Source: Diplocarpon mali
Lineage: Eukaryota; Ascomycota; Leotiomycetes; Helotiales; Drepanopezizaceae
Assembly (NCBI GenBank): GCA_024741835.1
Contig: JAENRP010000215.1
Location: forward strand, 1 to 64,000
Direction of reading: 5' to 3'
Length of the DNA stretch: 64,000 bases
In this document: positions 46,729 to 58,780 of the stretch, one piece after another
Position numbering within the stretch: the stretch's first letter is position 1
How the letters are laid out: every line of letters starts with the position of its first letter
The notes under the pieces: model-generated
Told to the model about the DNA's origin: nothing
What the model saw: only the letters and a program-made list of their open reading frames with translations
The model's database searches: none
Translations under genes and position numbers: made by a program

Positions 46729-48651
46729 GATTATCAAGCCTTTCCGAGGTGGCAACTCGCTTATTCAACCTAAGGGAAGCTGGATTTGGGTATTTAGGGT
46801 TCGCGTACTAGTTTTTACCCTTTAGAGCCTATCGATTACCAAACTAAGAGGTGCGATAAGTTTCCTAAAGAAGGCTCTCGATTGAGGTTTCTAAACATTA
46901 GATATAGAGTTTAGAAAACTAGGCCTTAAGTTCCTTAATTTTTAAGGCAGATTTTACTCCTAGGCTAGGACCGCGAGTAAAGGGAATTACCACTGGATTT
47001 CTCTTTACCTCCTCTATAACTTTTAAAGCCTTTGAGTATTCTTAAACCAAGCTCTTAAGGTCTTTAGTATAAAAGGGAGTAGGGGCTTTTTCCTATTCTA
47101 TTGCATTAATAGTTCTCTTACTAAGATCTGATTTTAAAGCAAAGGCCGAGAATTCCTTAAATAAGGCGAAGGTTATAAGGTCTTACTCATCGATCCTAAA
47201 ATTCTTAATAATCTTATTACAAAAGCTAGTAGGTAATCCAAGTAGGAAAAGGCGGCCTCTTTCAACTTCGCTAAGTATTTTCTAGCTAATTAAGGCATTT
47301 GATATATAAGTAAAAGTCCGATAGTAATTCTTAAGTTCCTTAAGAGTGCGCGTAATAAGAATAAACTCCTTTAAAAAGGCTAGAGTATTACAAATCTGCT
47401 ATCTATCAAATTCCCGAAATTCAGCTTTAAGAGCCTTAATAAGTAGTTCCTAGGACTTACGAAGCTTCTACTTAAGTAGAGATTTAATAATATCTTTACT
47501 AGTTTAGTCGCAGTAGTAGGAAAGTCGATTGATTATCTTATTATATCTAATGCTAAAATTATAATAAGTCTCTTTATATTATTTAAGGAAATTAGTAATA
47601 TTAGCTCTAATGAAATAAGGAGCATTAAGAGAATTAAAGAGGGGAAAATGATTAATAATAGCTTTAAAGGCGGCTATTATCGCTTTATTCGTTTTAATAG
47701 GAAGAGAGGAGCTAGGTCGAATATAAGGCTTAAGGTATTCTAAAGAGTTTTCAAAATTCGAATTAATCTTAAAGTAACTAAGGCAAGCTTAAAAAGATTC
47801 GGGCAAAGGGTTAAAAGGAGGTTTAAAATTGACGTTTTTAATATTTTCAAGTATTAATATTAAAAAAGCAGATACAGTTGCTAAAGGTAAAGATAAAGAA
47901 CTTAAGGTATGCAAAATTGCATTTTTATATTCCTATTCGCAGGCCTGGCCTAAGAGTGAAAATCCGATTTCTATAGAAAGTTTATTTATACTTTGCCAAG
48001 ACTTCTTTAGTAGGTGTAAAGTAGCAAATAAGGGTATTATAATTACTAGCAGTAAGTAAAGGTTTATTAAGTTAAAGATTAATTTTTAAGATAAAGTTTT
48101 TAAGAAAGATTCATCTTAGCTTTTAAGACAATTCCTATTAGTCCTTAGAATAAAGGGGTCTTTAAAGACGATTCTAAGGCAGTTTTCAAAGTTCTATTAA
48201 GCTAAGGCGGCTGAATTATTAGATTCGGATTTCTAAAGATTCTAAGGAGATACTTCCAATTGGAGTTTGCGCTTAGTATTACTTAAGTACTTGAAACTAC
48301 TGCTATTTAAGACTGCTATTATAGGGTTTGCTAAACTTTTTATACTAGGAAGCCGAAAATTCCGAAAACCTTAGAGTTAAGGAGGAAAATAGGGGTTTTC
48401 GAAGCAGAGTCGAAAAGGGAAAATCTAAGGTTATTAATAGTAAAGAGTGGCAATTAATAGTTCTAAATAACTAAGTGATTGCAAGGTCGATAATAGAGGA
48501 ATAATAACCGATAGTTACAAATAACTAAATGATTATAGATTTAAAAGAGGTTTTTAAAGGGTTAATCTCTTATCTATAAACTAAGAGAATCAAGAGGAGA
48601 AGTTATATAAAGACAAAATCTCAAAGGAATCGTCCCTATATAGATCACTAA
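46729..48651 (-). pseudogene. GE-a Gag-like reading frame and leader
   Basis: Read on the minus strand, a Gag-like frame covers about 47870-46900. It includes SLEYLKPYIRPSSSLP and then NAPYFIRANITNFLK followed by Y..TYYNF, a pattern typical of fungal retrotransposon Gag N-terminal domains (xxYFxGxNITxFLxxY). A middle region follows (KELKNYYRTFTYISNAL, GRLFLLGLP) and a charged C-terminus. A palindromic unit at 46956-46978 is read in frame (TRGPSLGV). A second unit lies at 47935-47957, upstream of the Gag core. Stops are at Gln positions. No zinc knuckle or pol was found. GE-b carries the same frame at about 61890-62570. Confidence 0.72.
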
Positions 48652-48896
48652 TATAAGAGGGAGTAGATAATATAAGAATAGGCCTACGTAAAGACCAAAG
48701 ACAAAGAGGGAGGAAGCACTACAAGCGGGCTCTCTAAAGACAAGAACTAAGACAATTCATTAGTTAAGGGTAGAATAGGTGGTTAGTATTGCGCGCTATC
48801 TCTAAGTACAATAGTAGTCCTATATATACCCCTTTCTTGGTCCTCATCTGACCATATGACCTATGTCACGAGATCCTCCACTTCCAGGTCTCTATA
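48652..48896 (-). repeat. GE-a 5' LTR (right side in window)
   Basis: 245-bp LTR. On the element strand it starts TATAGAGACC (TG to TA) and ends CTTATA. It is followed in the window by the GTAT duplication and the Gypsy-2 RT. Confidence 0.88.
48819..48830 (-). promoter_or_regulatory. TATA-like box in GE LTR
   Basis: GGGGTATATATAGGAC on the element strand, in the middle of the LTR. It is kept in all three LTR copies (near 38970, 48820 and 61117), one of them altered next to the box. TATA runs arise easily under RIP, so this is only suggestive. Confidence 0.35.
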
Positions 48897-51400
48897 GTAT
48901 TTAAATAATATTTTAATTTACTTTAAGAATATTAAAAAGTATTAGGGTTATATTAAAAAGGTATTAAAACGACTCTTAAAGGCTGGCCTTTAAGTAGATA
49001 TTAAAAAGTGCGAGTTTTATATTACTTAAACTCAATATCTTAAATACGTTCTAATAATAATTAGGATCGAACTAGACTTTAAAAAGGTCGAACCACTATG
49101 CAATTAGAAATACCTAAAAACTATCACTAGAGTAAAGTCCTACCTAGGATTTTATAAGTTCTATTAATAATTTATTTGCAACTTTAGGCTAATCGCCAAA
49201 CCCCTTTCTATTCTAACCTAATTAATAGTACCTTAAAATTAAACGGAAGAGTGCTAAATCGCTTTTAAAGAGCTTTATAAGCAGTTACTCTCAATTTAGC
49301 AGATTTACCATTTTAATCCTAACTTGCTTATAAAGCTGGAAACTAATGCTTCTAATAGTATTATTGCTAAAGTACTTTCTTAACAATACTCTAATAAGTA
49401 ATAGTACCTAATTAGCTTCTATTCGCATATACTCTTTAGCTATAAACCTAATTGGGAAATATATAATAAGGAACTCTTTACTATTATTAAATCCTACTAT
49501 AAATAGAGACCTAAGCTTATATTACTTAAAGAGTAAGTTGATATTTACTTAGATTACCGCTCCCTTAAGTACTTTATAATTATTAAGGTTCTAATTGCGA
49601 AATAGTACTAATAGATAGAATTTTTATTTGACTTCAATTTTCGAATTATATATACTCTTAGCAAAGATAATTAAAAGGCTAATATTCTTAGCCGCTAAGA
49701 GTAGGATATACTAATTTATAAATAAGCGAAGCTAAATAGCCGATCTTGAGTTTTGATTTCCCTTGCCTAATTAAACCTTTGAATTAATACTAAATTAGCT
49801 AATAAATTTCTCGCCAAATCTGCTAAAGGTACCCTTACCCTAATATTAACTAATACTCCCGATTCGACCTTAAATCGACCTAAGGATTCCTTTAATTTAA
49901 TTAAAAAGCTTTATTAAAATAATTGCAAATCCTTTTAAAAGATTCGCGCCAACCTCCTTAAGAACTACTTTTTAAAAGACAGATTGCTTTACTTTAAGAA
50001 GCGTCTCTATATACATTATAATACTCCTTTATACACTTATCTAATTTAAGAAGCTTATAACTAACCTTTAAGCGTGCACCTTAGTAGCTTAAAGACCTAT
50101 TAGCTACTTGCTCTTAAGTACTATTAGGTTAGGATAAGTTCGAATTATAAAAGATTCATTACAAACTATAGACCTTATTAATTCTTACATTTGAAGACAA
50201 TTAAATAGTAAGGCCTCTTATAGCCCCTCCCTATTCCTAATTATCCTATATAATACTTATATATAGATTTTAAGGATTTCCCTCTTAATAAGTACAGTTT
50301 TGATCGAATCTTGGTTTTTATAAACTAACTTAGTAAGAGCGCTATTATAATCCCTTATTAAAAAGATATCGACGCTTAAGGAACTGCCTGATTATTCATT
50401 TAATAGATATATCAATTCGGCTATACCCTAGAGACAATTACCTTAAACAAAGGCCCTTAATTCGTCTCCTTATTTTAAAGAGAATTCTACTATATTATCG
50501 GTATTAAGATTAAACTCTCTATAGCATACTATAAGAAGACTAACGGCTAAATAGAGATTATAAATAAGTATATTAATTTAAGGCTATAGCCTTTTATTAA
50601 TTACTATTAAGATAATTAAAGTAAGCTAATTCTATTAATAGATCGTACGTAATCTACCCTTTCTTACGCTTCTATAAGTATAATCCTATATTAGCTTAAG
50701 TATAAAGTTATACCTTAGATAAGTTAGGACTAGATCTCTTTAAAACTATTTAACCTATAGGAAAGATTAAATTAAGTAAAGGCTAGGCTAGTAGTAAAGA
50801 GGATGCACTTAACTTAAGAAGTAGTAAAAGGTAATATAAAATGCGCCTAGGAGAAAATGCGTAAGTCTACGAATTAATATTAAAAGGAGATTAATTAGAA
50901 ATTTAAAGATATAGTCTACCTTTTGATAAAAAATCTTAAGAACTACTACCTTAATAAGAAACTGGCTAATTAATAAGATAGTCCTTTTAAGGTTCTTAAG
51001 AAGGTAGGTAATTTATATTAGATCAAGCTGCTTATAGGTTTTATAATATACAATATCTTTATACTAAAGCTACTATTTAAAGATCTGCAAAACCCTTTGC
51101 CAGGTTAGGAATAACCCTAGCCTATTATAGAAAAGATCGCTAAGTAAGAAGAGTATAAAGTATTTAAGATACTAAGTATACGCTTATCTTAAGGAAAACT
51201 AGAATATTAAGTCAAATGGACTAGTTATAATCCTAATTTAAGTTAGTATCGCGCCTCAAATTTTGCAAAGTCCTTATATAAGATTCGCGACTTTCATTAG
51301 GCTAATCCTATAAAGCTAGGACCACTTTAGAACCTATAAGCTTGGCTAAGGGCTTAGGAAAGTGGTATAAATAATTATAATCACTTAAAAGATAATAGGC
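48897..51400 (+). pseudogene. Gypsy-2 pol, C-terminal segment: RT, RNase H, integrase, chromodomain
   Basis: Resumes after GE-a with the second half of the RT box (LNNILIYFKN), then KAGLQVDIKKCEF at about 48977-49015, typical of chromovirus RT. RNase H is near 49320-49600 (ETNASN). The integrase follows, with a zinc region at about 49990-50100 and a core with YIDFKDFPLNKYSFD near 50262-50310 and GPQFVSLF near 50450. The chromodomain-like tail (GKLEY-VKWTSYNPN) lies at about 51180-51240. Stops are mostly at Gln codons. The 3' LTR could not be identified. Confidence 0.84.
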
Positions 51401-51499
51401 CAAATGCAAAATAGGTTAGTAAATAAATTTAAAAATATAAATAAAAATAAAAAAAAAAAAAAAAAAGAGGAGAAAGATAATAAAAATAGAAAAATAATA
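51401..51499. other. A-rich junction at the end of Gypsy-2
   Basis: AT-rich stretch with an 18-A run at 51449-51466. It may be Gypsy-2 3' sequence or the boundary with the next segment. No gene seen. Confidence 0.5.
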
Positions 51500-52984
51500 A
51501 TACTAAGCCTATTGCCCCCTTCCCTTATAACTCCTTTGACCCCTCCTCCTCTGCACTTAAGAAGATAAGCTCCAACTCTATTCTAAAGCTAGAGCTCGCC
51601 TCCTGTCTATACTCCCGCTTAGAATAACCCCGACCTCCTCTTGCTACTGCTAGCGCCGCCCTACTGACCGCCGCGCCTAATACTACCCTTGCTACTATAA
51701 GCCCCCCTCCTTTTATAAGAGACTCTACTACTATAGCAGTCCGCTTTATTAATGCAGCAATAGACCTTAGGAGGCCTAATATAGTTCGGCTGGATTACTT
51801 TAACCTTATTAGCTAGGACTTAATAAGGTCGCTATACTCTTATTAGAAAGTTAGCAATCGATTCGATACTAATTCGAGTTTAACTTATAGTAACTATTGC
51901 CTAAATCCCCTTTAACTAGCTTGCTATAGCCTTAGCTATAGAGCAGAGCTCTATAAGGCTAGTACACTTAAGTTAAAAGCAACTAATCGGAGCCTTTGCG
52001 CTAGCTATTAGCAAGAGGTTAATAAGGACCTAGGCGCGCCGGACCGCCTCCTAATAAAGCATCTCGCAGTTCCCTGCCGAAACCGCCTACGCGTTATTAT
52101 TATCGCTACTATTATCCTCCTCTTACTGCTAAGCAGCCTCCCCCTGCCACTCCTTAAAGGCCGCGGATAGCGCCGCGAACTCCTTACTAATATAGGAAGG
52201 AAGCTATAGATAAGTATTAGCTTAAATAGAACTCTAGAGTCGATTTAAAGTACTTATAGAGATACATTCCGCCTTCTACTCCTAGTACCAGTAGCACTTC
52301 TTACTATGCTCCGACTCGAATTCGCACTTATATATAATATCGCATATAAGGCACTATACGCACTAGTAATAATAAATATAGTAGGCTATTGCAAGGGCGC
52401 CTAATAGTAAAGGGATCGGCACTATACGTATTAGACGCAATTGGACCTTAGACTAGGGTAAACTTACTTATAGTAGTTAGTAGTAGTAGTAGTAATTGTT
52501 TCTACTATTATATATTAGCCCTACGCTATAATAGTAGGAGTAGGGGACCTATGCAATTATAAATAGTTATTATACTAAGGAAGGAAGATCCTATAAGAGG
52601 AAAAACAAATTTAAGTATATAACGCAACTTATATTAAACCAAATATAGAATAGTACCATTTATATAATAACGCGCTAAGTATATCACTATATGAAAATCA
52701 TTATAACCTACTAACGCTTATAAGTAAGCGTTCTCAAAGGGGAAGGGTAATGTAATAGCTATACCTCCACTTAGTACAATTACCTAAGAGTACGGCGTTT
52801 TAAGGTTTCGCAATCTCGATTTGATATAGGGTTATTTCGAATCAACTCCAAAGGTATAAAAGGATATTCTTATATAATATTATATAAATAGACAAAGAGC
52901 CTTAAGCTACTTATATATATAAGGAAGAAGGGCTCTCCCCTAAGGAGGGCTCTCTAACTTCTTCGTTTCCTTTGTATTAAACCT
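51500..52984. other. GC-richer segment of unknown origin with a degraded open frame
   Basis: Composition changes sharply at about 51500: more GC and fewer TA steps than around it. On the plus strand one frame (about 51508-52400) has few stops, almost all TAA/TAG. It shows several Cys (CLNP, LACY, SLCAS, PCRN) and two hydrophobic stretches (near 52090-52150 and 52270-52390) that could be membrane segments. It resembles no retrotransposon domain I know. It could be a decayed host gene, a captured gene or chance. The right part (52400-52979) is AT-rich with a (TAG)n microsatellite at 52471-52493 and otherwise nothing clear. AACCT at 52980-52984 is the duplication of Copia-1F. Confidence 0.35.
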
Positions 52985-53180
52985 TATTGAGCTTAAGTGA
53001 GTCGGCGCAGTAGGTAATGGAAACTTCTAGAGGTCGATAGTCGATATATTAGTAAGAGTTTTAAGAAGGAAGGTTACCCCTTTCTTTCCTATAGCTATAT
53101 ACGTATCAATATCCTACTAATTAAGTAGTAGGATTATATAATAATATATTAGAGTAATAGCTGTATTACCTATTTTAATA
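52985..53180 (-). repeat. Copia-1F 3' LTR (left side in window)
   Basis: 196-bp LTR in reverse, ending TATTTTAATA. It is followed by the reversed purine tract CCTCTACTTAGACC. Confidence 0.9.
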
Positions 53181-53430
53181 CCTCTACTTAGACCTTACTC
53201 CGATTGACCTATAGTTGGGAAAATAATAACTATCCTTTTGCGCTAATCTAACTCTTGGGTATCTCTTTAAATTAAAAATAATCAATTAATAGCAACCTCT
53301 ATTGAAATCACCAATCCTACTTGCGGAGCGGGACTGGGAGTTAAATTTCCTAAAAGATATTCCTTTATAAGACTATATGACTTGACTCGTAGGGCGGGCC
53401 CAGGAGTCGTCCTTGAGCCTGCTAAGCCCC
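53181..53430 (-). repeat. Copia-1F tail with two GC-rich palindromic units
   Basis: Units at 53319-53341 (ACTTGCGGAGC...CTGGGAGT) and 53385-53407 (ACTCGTAGGGC...CCAGGAGT). They are among the least mutated copies and show the GC-rich core. Copies A, B and C have three tail units here. Confidence 0.82.
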
Positions 53431-56400
53431 TACTGTCTTTTATAACCCTAATATGTCTTTAAACGCTTTGAACTTTGCAACTGTCTCTAGTGGCTTTGTA
53501 AATCCATCTGCTACTATTCGATCGGTTGGGATATAGGTAATCGATAACTTATTCTTTATAATAAGGTCGCGGATGAAGTGGTAGGCAATATCGATATATT
53601 TCGATCGCTTATGCAAGTGTGGATTCTTTATAAGTGCAATCGCCCTTATATTATCTGCTCAGAGATCAATATAGTTCCTATCTTATTTAATATACTTAGT
53701 GAAACTTATATCTTTTAGAACTTAGGCGATTTATAATCCTTGCTTGCAATTTGACGATATTAATATATATTTGGCCTTAGTGCTTGCGGTAGCTATTGAT
53801 TTCTGCTTCCTACTTCCTTATGATATAGGTCTGCTATATAGTACTGCTACGCTTTTAGATATACTTTTCTGACCTTTTATATTTGCCTAGTCGGAATCGG
53901 TATATACTTTAAGCTTTGCGCTTATATATTTCGTTAGTCTATATCTTACCTTTTATATGATTGTCGATCGAAGGTACCTTTTAAGTCGCTTGACTGCATT
54001 CTTATATTAAATCGTCAGATCCTTTAAGTTCTGACTAAGTTGCCTAGTAATAAAGGCGATATCTAGTCTTATATATATTATAGTATATATAATCGCTCTA
54101 ATATCCTATTAGTACTTCTTTAGATCTCCTCTTTGCTTATTTTCATTAGTAGGCTTTAACTTATTATACTTTCCTTTGATTAGAGTACGCTTTGGCTTAA
54201 AGTTAGGAGCATAAGTGGAGAGTCCTATTTGGTCTAGGATCTTTTTAATATACTGCTCTTAATTTAACTAGAGTTCTTGAGTGGAGCGGTTCCTTATGAC
54301 GCAGATGCTAAGGATCTTATGAATTCCCTTTAGATCCTTAGTATTAAAACGTTTCTAAATCGTTATAAAGAACTAATCCAATTGAGTAGTTGTTTTCGCA
54401 GCTGTAGCAATATCGTTGATATATAGTAGCAATTTGATTCTATGCTTAGTATAGGTAAATAGATAAGGGTCAGCTAGGCTTTGAACGAATCCTATTTTTA
54501 CTAAAGTAGAGCTGTATAAGAGGTTTTAATTATAGGCTGATTGTTTAAGCCTATAGATACTATAGAATATATAAAGAGAGTGGCCAGCGCATATAGGAAT
54601 ACCGTTAGGTTAGGAGAGAAAAATCCGTTCTTTTATACTCACTTTAGTAAATGCATTTTTAATATTATACTATTTGCATTTAAGGTCCTTAGCGGCTACT
54701 ATTACTATAAATATGCAAAGGGTATCTATGCGAACTATTGGCGCAAACGTGTTAAAGTAGTCTTCTCTATACTATTAGGAGAAGCCCTTAGCTATAAGCC
54801 TTGCCTTATAACGCTTTAAGGTTCTATCTATATATATCTTGATTATAAAGACCTACTTTATTAATACTAGGTTTATATCCTTTGGCGTTGGTTCCTCTAT
54901 CTATATGCTATTTGTAGTAAGAGAGCTTATCTCCTCTTAGATTGCCTTATTTTATACTGCTTTATTCTCTAGATCGTTGATAGCTTTATTATACGTCTTT
55001 AGAAGAGAGATTTTCATTATCCCCTTAGCGGCTAAGAACGTATTATCTTCATTAAAGCTCTATTGAAGTTCGAGCTTGTAGATCCTATACGCTATTATGG
55101 CTTAGATACGCTTAGACTCGCGTTCGTCTAAGGTGTCTTCTGGTTCTAGGTCTCTATTCCTCTTTAAGGACGTAGGTTCGGCTATGGGTTCCGTAGGCTT
55201 ATCATTTAGGGAACCGCTTTCCAATAGTAGAGGCTTATTGTTACTTATACCTATTTTAAGAATATCCTTTACTATAGGTGCTTTAACTAAAGGGATGATA
55301 ATATCAAAGTTGTTTTATACTTTAGGTAGTTCGCAGACGATAGGAATAGTCTATTCGGCCTTTAGGCGATTAGCAGGTTGTTAATTAGCGGGTGCGCTTG
55401 ATGTACTTAAGCTTAAAGAGAGGGGTTGTTAGTTTAGCTTAATAGTATTACTGTCGAGTGGTGTACCTTGCGAATCTCTAAGTATGCAGAGCTTTAAGAA
55501 TAGCTCCTCCCTATTTTAAGATTTATCGAACTCAACTATTAAGGATGTGATTACTCGCCCTAGGTCTAGCGTATATACTATCTATTGCTTTATTATCTAT
55601 TTAATATACCTAATAAATATATACTCTTTACCTCAGTCTATTAGCTTTTTACTCTTTATACCTGCGGGCTAGGACTTCGGACTAATATAGGAGTAGCAAA
55701 CGCTTCTAAAGACGCAGATATAGTCTAGGCTTAGTTTCTATTTAAAATATGCCTTATATAGCGATATTCAGGTGCTATTGACTATTGGCCTACTACTTAT
55801 TCTATTTCGCAAGTATGCGTTTGCCTTAACTGCAAGGTCTTAGAATTCCAGTAGTAAGTCAGCATCTTGCAGTAGAGCGCAATAGTTAGTCTTTACTTAC
55901 TAAATGCTTTGCTTAGCGATGCTATTCTAGTAGGAACCTTTGTATATTATAGTTGATTTATAATAAACTCCTTATTTTGCCTATTTGTTAAGCTTTGCCT
56001 TAATCTCTAATGCATTATTAGACTTAATAGCTATTAGCTTTAATTAGGTCTAGCGTTCCTCTATCACTTTCTAAGTTTCCAGCTTTTCTATAAGCTTAGA
56101 TTTGGTCTTAGCGCAAATGGTCTATATCTGCTAAGTGAAGTTATCTACTATTTGAGAAAATTAATTATTTCCTTTAATTGAGGTTGTAAATAGTCTGGCA
56201 GTGTTGATAGATATTAGCGCTAGTATCGAATCTTTCTATAGATTAAGCTTAGTTTGCGTCCGATTTCGAAGTTTTATCAGCTTGCAAATTCGGCATACTA
56301 GGCGATCCTTTAGTACTTAGATCTTCTATTTTAGGGTTAAGACCTTATGCAGGCCTTTTAATTTCTCTAGTTTTAAATGCGCGAATCTTCTATGTATTAG

Positions 56401-58380
56401 CTAATACCTTAATAGGCTTTCGGTTTCTAATAGCTTTAGTAGCCTATTGTCAGTTAATACTTTATCGTCGGCGGCTAGAAAGGACTAGTAATAGCAGTTT
56501 GAGGTTTTGCCGTTTTCCAGTTGAGAGCCTAGCTTAGGAGTCGTTTTTAGTAAAACCGCGAGATCTACTTACGGTCTTAGCTTAGGAGTCGATTTCCCGG
56601 AATTTGCAGAATCTACTCGCAGTCCTAGCCTAAGAGTCATTTCTGCCAAATTCACTTGTAATCCTAGCTTAGGAGTTATCTTTAAGGATACCTTGCAATC
56701 CACCTATAGTCCTGGCTTAAGAGTCATTTTCGCGAATTTTACTTGCGATCCTAGCTTAGGAGTCCATCTATTCTCCCTATCCTTACTTAATTATATTAGG
56801 GCGAAGAGTGCACTTTCCTTAAAGGAACCTACTTGTAGGTCCGGCCTAGGAGTCAATTTCTATAATATCACCTTTAAGATAATGTAAAGTCCATCTTTGA
56901 TTTTAGCTTTAAAGATCATTTTATAGTTATTATTTATAAATTATATAAATTGATTATTAAAAACTCCTATATAATTCAACTCTGTATAGATCTTGCAGTT
57001 AGATAAGAGATTGATACTTAAGCTAGGTATAAGGAGAACATTTTGCAAAAGGAAAGAAACGCTAGCGATATTTATCTTTATTATACCTATCGAGTCTATA
57101 TACAACCTTTTACTACTAACTTTAATAGAGCGCCTTTTTATTTTAATAAGCGGGCCTTTAAATAGGTAGGGTTTATTAGTCATATATACTATGCAATTAG
57201 TATTATTATACCAGTCAGATTTAAGGATCTTACGGAGATCGGCTTTTAAAACGTAGGTATCTTTATTATAATTATTATCTGAATTATCGGAAGTGGATTT
57301 AGGTTTAGATAACCTACTATTATTATTAGAGGTATTTGCTAAAGTTCTGGTTAAATAGCCTTTTCCTTTGCCTTTCCTTAATAGTTGCAGCCTTCGGTAG
57401 GATAAGGGCAATTTACTTCTTAACTTTTGCTTTAATTGCTTTTTAATATTAAAGCTAGCGACTATATCGATCAGTTGCCTTCTAACTTTATAATTAGTAA
57501 TATTATAAGCACTATTATAAAAGTAGCATCCCTGATGAGCTTAAGGGCTTGTCCTACGCTCCTTCCTCTTCTTAGGCTTATCTTTGCCCTATAATGCGGT
57601 ATTTGCCGATTTAGAGTGTCTTTTAAGGTCTTGCTCGATAGTTCGAAGGAGGTCGATCTTCTTATAGATCTTAAGGTTAGGTTAGATGAGAAGAGATTGT
57701 TTTATAATAGCGAACTTAGGAGGGAGGCTATTAAGTAGGAAACTAAAAAGCTGAGTTTCTTTAAAAGTCATAGCTATCTTAGGATCTGCGGCTCTTACTC
57801 TCTTCCTTGCTTTATATAGTATAGACTAAGCAGAGTCTATATTTATATCTATATCCTTACTATCTTTATCTTTTTTATATTAAAATAAAGTGATCTGCTA
57901 TAGCAGATGCTAGGTATTAAGGGCAGTTGTTTAAGAGTATTTTACCTTTAAAGTATCCTATCTTATCTTTGCGTTATTATGAATTCGAACAAAATCTCGG
58001 TCTTTATTGCTTAAACCTCTATTGATCTTAAGCTTATATTTAGCTAAGGCTAGCTTATACTCCTTTTCCTTTTCTACATTTAAAATCTGCCTTTAGGATT
58101 CTTAGTTATTATCTATTAAAGCTCTTAGGCTAAGCTTATTTAATATATTTGGCAAATCCTTAGCAGTTGTATTAGCTATTAAAGTAGAAGTAGACAAATC
58201 GGTAGAGGGAGTATAAGGGGCTATTCTCGCGTATTTAATAAGTGTCTTTTGAATCGCTATTTTAATGCCTTTGCTCTTGAAGTAAAGCTCTAAATCGTCG
58301 AACCATCGTTGCTAGTTCTTTCGAGAGAGTTGGAGGTCTTTAGGCCTAGTGTTTCGATCGGAATCAGAAGCTATTGCTAT
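53431..58380 (-). pseudogene. Copia-1F gag-pol polyprotein, RIP-inactivated
   Basis: On the minus strand the expected ATG at 58380-58378 is ATA. Gag, protease, array, integrase, RT and RNase H follow as in Copia-1B. The longest intact piece is 57411-56941 (156 codons). It covers the basic gag tail and the protease, where WYNNTNC stands for the usual WY-DTGC-type active site, so the catalytic Asp is Asn. It then continues through NVLLIPSLSINLLS. The RT box is YINDIA near 54420. Open stretches on the plus strand here (for example 54541-54819) are shadows. Confidence 0.88.
56519..56853 (-). repeat. Copia-1F array of 7 palindromic units
   Basis: On the plus strand units end at 56541, 56589, 56637, 56676, 56724, 56763 and 56853. 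Spacings are 48, 48, 39, 48, 39 and 90. Relative to B, C and D, one 39+48 (87-bp) pair is missing, keeping the frame. Confidence 0.9.
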
Positions 58381-58780
58381 TTCAAATAGAATTGCGTTTA
58401 AAATTAAATAAATTAAATGGTTAAGGGCACTCCTCCTGTTGAAAAGTCGAAATGATTAAATAGCGGGTGTTATAGAAGTATTAAATGGGGAGGAAGTCCT
58501 CTTATCGAAAAGGGTTTTTAGGTTGTAACGCAGGGAATCATACCTTTTATAAAATATAGTAAAGCAAGGAATTATACCTCTTGCAGTACTAAAGGGGTTA
58601 TAGAGCAAGGAATCACACCTTTTGCAATACGGGTTAGCTGAATAGGGAATCATACCTCTTATTCGCCGATTGCTCGCCTCTTACTATAAGTCTTGTTCAA
58701 CTTCCTACTAATAGTTGCAGCGCAAGTGCTTTCTAAAGGAAGTTAATAATCTGTTATTGGTCTATCTAGGGCTTATAACC

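Larger units (their letters stand above)
38802..48896 (-). mobile_element. GE-a, short Gag-only LTR element on the minus strand, split by Gypsy-1b
   Basis: 245-bp LTRs at 38802-39046 and 48652-48896 flank about 2.4 kb of internal sequence (39047-39543 plus 46729-48651). Read on the minus strand the LTR runs TG...(C/T)A and the internal part encodes a Gag-like protein but no recognisable protease, RT or integrase. It is probably non-autonomous. It is flanked by a 4-bp duplication GTAT. A second copy, GE-b, starts at 60941, and its uninterrupted sequence near 61690 gives the empty site for Gypsy-1b. Confidence 0.82.

Noticed and set aside
48977..49015. KAGLQVDIKKCEF in Gypsy-2 as another copy of the LGLQV palindrome unit
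   Set aside because: This peptide is a standard conserved part of chromovirus reverse transcriptase, and the DNA lacks the palindromic ACTC...GAGT structure with GC core. The resemblance is coincidental.
51449..51466. The 18-A run as the poly(A) tail of a LINE or SINE
   Set aside because: The sequence before it is Gypsy-2 pol and chromodomain, not a LINE, and no target-site duplication could be recognised.
52471..52493. (TAG)n microsatellite as a functional element
   Set aside because: Short, ordinary simple repeat; noted only as a landmark.
54541..54819. 92-codon ORF (MFKPIDTIEYIKR) as a gene
   Set aside because: Antisense shadow of the Copia-1F reverse transcriptase; the same shadow appears at 14864-15064 and 24249-24488 in other copies.
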